Shown here: piece after piece, positions 4,926 to 5,024 of the stretch
How positions within the stretch are numbered: the stretch's first letter is position 1
Layout of the letters: every line of letters begins with the position of its first letter
NCBI GenBank assembly: GCA_019119745.1
Contig: DWWI01000181.1
Span: forward strand, 1 to 5,024
Length of the DNA stretch: 5,024 nt
Source of the DNA: Candidatus Mediterraneibacter gallistercoris
GTDB lineage: Bacteria > Bacillota_A > Clostridia > Lachnospirales > Lachnospiraceae
Direction of reading: 5' to 3'
The notes under the pieces: model-generated
The model's database searches: none
The model's input: the letters and a program-made list of their open reading frames with translations, nothing else
Told to the model about the DNA's origin: nothing
Translations under genes and position numbers: made by a program

Positions 4926-5024
4926 ATGCTTGATTTCAGGATGGAGACTTTTCTAACTGTATGTCAGTGTATGAATTTCACACGTGCATCGGAAAAACTG
5001 AATATTACGCAGCCCGCTGTGTCA
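4926..5024 (+). CDS. LysR family transcriptional regulator, N-terminal fragment (3' end outside window)
   Basis: The 33 codons before the window edge encode the start of a LysR-type winged helix-turn-helix. METFLTVCQCMNFTRASEKL (6-25) is the first helix region and the beginning of the helix-turn-helix, and NITQPAVS (26-33) is the recognition-helix block shared by almost all LysR proteins. The effector-binding domain is missing, so the ligand cannot be judged. It is transcribed away from the YeiH-family gene, with 283 bp between the two starts. In E. coli the LysR protein YeiE is divergent from and regulates yeiH, so the same role is a reasonable inference. The leader contains a terminator-like hairpin. 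Confidence 0.92.
   Translation, partial: MLDFRMETFLTVCQCMNFTRASEKLNITQPAVS

Overview
The window looks like a chromosomal segment from an anaerobic, gut-type Firmicute, most plausibly a Lachnospiraceae or related Clostridia. This is inferred from the gene families (EFR1-type flavodoxin/ferredoxin, tandem small flavoproteins, YoeA-like MATE transporter, Firmicute-style LysR N-terminus), strong GGAGG-type ribosome binding sites, moderate base composition and consensus sigma-A promoters. No rRNA, tRNA, CRISPR array, phage gene or insertion-sequence transposase was seen.

Layout, left to right. (1) Bases 1-710, plus strand: the 3' end of one flavodoxin-fold NAD(P)H:FMN-type oxidoreductase, followed 19 nt later by a complete second family member. 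A bidirectional hairpin terminator (758-797) separates them from the next gene. (2) Bases 818-1591, minus strand: an EFR1-family protein, a flavodoxin domain fused to a 2x[4Fe-4S] ferredoxin domain. (3) Bases 1592-1744: a compact divergent promoter region whose two promoters have adjacent -35 boxes, with a dyad that is a plausible Rrf2 operator. (4) Bases 1745-3569, plus strand: an Rrf2-family regulator overlapping a MATE efflux transporter that starts at TTG, a translationally coupled pair. (5) Bases 3569-3627: a perfect 27-bp palindrome filling the gap between two convergent genes. (6) Bases 3635-4642, minus strand: a YeiH/UPF0324-family membrane protein (putative sulfate exporter family). 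(7) Bases 4643-4925: a regulatory intergenic region with AT-rich dyads, a thrice-repeated TATCATAA motif and a terminator-like hairpin. (8) Bases 4926-5024, plus strand: the first 33 codons of a LysR-family regulator, cut by the window edge.

Two local regulatory circuits are suggested. One is an Rrf2 regulator controlling its own MATE partner and perhaps the divergent redox protein. The other is a LysR regulator controlling the divergent YeiH gene, the arrangement known for E. coli yeiE/yeiH. No clear new multi-gene system is visible. The most unusual items are non-coding: the 27-bp palindrome, the shared-core divergent promoters, and the hairpin in the LysR leader.
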